From: Rhodococcus sp. (in: high G+C Gram-positive bacteria)
GTDB taxonomy: Bacteria; Actinomycetota; Actinomycetes; Mycobacteriales; Mycobacteriaceae
Direction: 5' to 3'
Length of the DNA: 5,713 nt
Assembly: GCA_012515885.1 (NCBI GenBank)
Contig: JAAYXN010000315.1
Coordinates: 1 to 5,713, forward strand
A program made the translations under genes and the position numbers. This document shows, piece by piece, positions 5,433 to 5,713 of this stretch (its first letter is position 1; every line of letters begins with the position of its first letter). Under the pieces are notes generated by a model. That model ran no database searches. It was not told the DNA's origin and worked only from the letters and a program-made list of their open reading frames with translations.

Positions 5433-5713
5433 TTAACGCAGGATGCCGGTACGGGCTTTTCCGTCCCAACCGCCTTGCGGGGCGCGCAACCCGAACCAGG
5501 ATGCGATGGTGGGGGCGACGTCAATGCTCAGGGCAGGCTCATCGCTGACATGCGGCGCGGCCAGTGCAGGAGAGCCGCCGCTGATGAAGAACGGAATCGG
5601 CAGGGTCACGCCGTGCCCGTGGTTTCCGGGGATCGGGTTCGACAGTACGTGCGGGTCGCTAAAACGCCAGCCTGGCAAGCACTCCAGGACAACATCTCCA
5701 GCGCGTGCACCGA
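5433..5713 (-). CDS. Alkaline phosphatase superfamily protein, C-terminal end (5' partial)
   Basis: The reading frame enters from the right edge of the window (first full codon at 5711) and ends at TAA (5435-5433), giving the last 92 residues of a longer protein. A TTG at 5678 is internal, because the frame continues upstream with GDVVLECLPGWRF. PGNHGHG holds the GxHG-type histidine that binds a catalytic metal in type I phosphodiesterases, nucleotide pyrophosphatases and relatives. SIDVAPTIASWFGL is the typical closing helix of the alkaline phosphatase/sulfatase fold. The protein probably hydrolyses a phosphate ester or diester. The nucleophile and the other metal ligands are outside the window, so substrate and localisation cannot be judged. 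It converges on the phosphotransferase gene, with 55 bases between stops. Confidence 0.8.
   Translation of the reverse strand, partial: GARAGDVVLECLPGWRFSDPHVLSNPIPGNHGHGVTLPIPFFISGGSPALAAPHVSDEPALSIDVAPTIASWFGLRAPQGGWDGKARTGILR

Overview
The window looks like ordinary chromosomal DNA from a high-GC actinobacterium, most likely of the Corynebacterium/Mycobacterium/Rhodococcus group (Mycobacteriales). The support is the strongly GC-biased third codon positions, the AspRS sequence (N-terminus and the WVARRRDHGG block typical of this group), a glycine-rich YpfJ-type zinc peptidase divergent from aspS, and a nearby Rv2578c-type radical SAM gene. From memory, this resembles the Mycobacterium tuberculosis Rv2572c (aspS), Rv2575 (glycine-rich membrane protein) and Rv2578c (radical SAM) neighbourhood with the intervening genes missing. 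That comparison could not be tested here.

Layout. (1) 1-798 (+): the C-terminal part of a radical SAM protein; its N-terminus and iron-sulfur cysteines lie before the window. (2) 799-1134: a 336-base gap between converging genes. I see no gene in it, but it is rich in structure: two adjacent GC-rich hairpins, a 24-bp tandem repeat sharing an arm sequence with the second hairpin, and a 13-bp-stem hairpin next to the end of the following gene. (3) 1135-2055 (-): a membrane-anchored neutral zinc metallopeptidase (PF04228/YpfJ family). (4) 2056-2305: a divergent intergenic region with a plausible aspS promoter, three phased TGAC-type repeats and a short leader hairpin. (5) 2306-4144 (+): aspS, complete, with all class II catalytic landmarks and residues suggesting the non-discriminating type that also charges tRNA-Asn. 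(6) 4155-4192: a strong hairpin after aspS. (7) 4214-5377 (+): an APH/choline-kinase-fold phosphotransferase of unknown substrate. (8) 5380-5419: a hairpin followed by a short T run, a good terminator for the phosphotransferase. (9) 5433-5713 (-): the C-terminal end of an alkaline-phosphatase-superfamily (type I phosphodiesterase/nucleotide pyrophosphatase-like) protein.

The genes do not form an obvious single pathway. aspS is housekeeping translation machinery, and the others are conserved but poorly characterised neighbours. Most genes appear to be separate transcription units: hairpins lie between or after them, and orientation changes three times. I found no mobile element, CRISPR array, tRNA, rRNA or defence system. 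The most unusual parts are the repeat/hairpin block at 905-1108 and the altered catalytic loop of the phosphotransferase.
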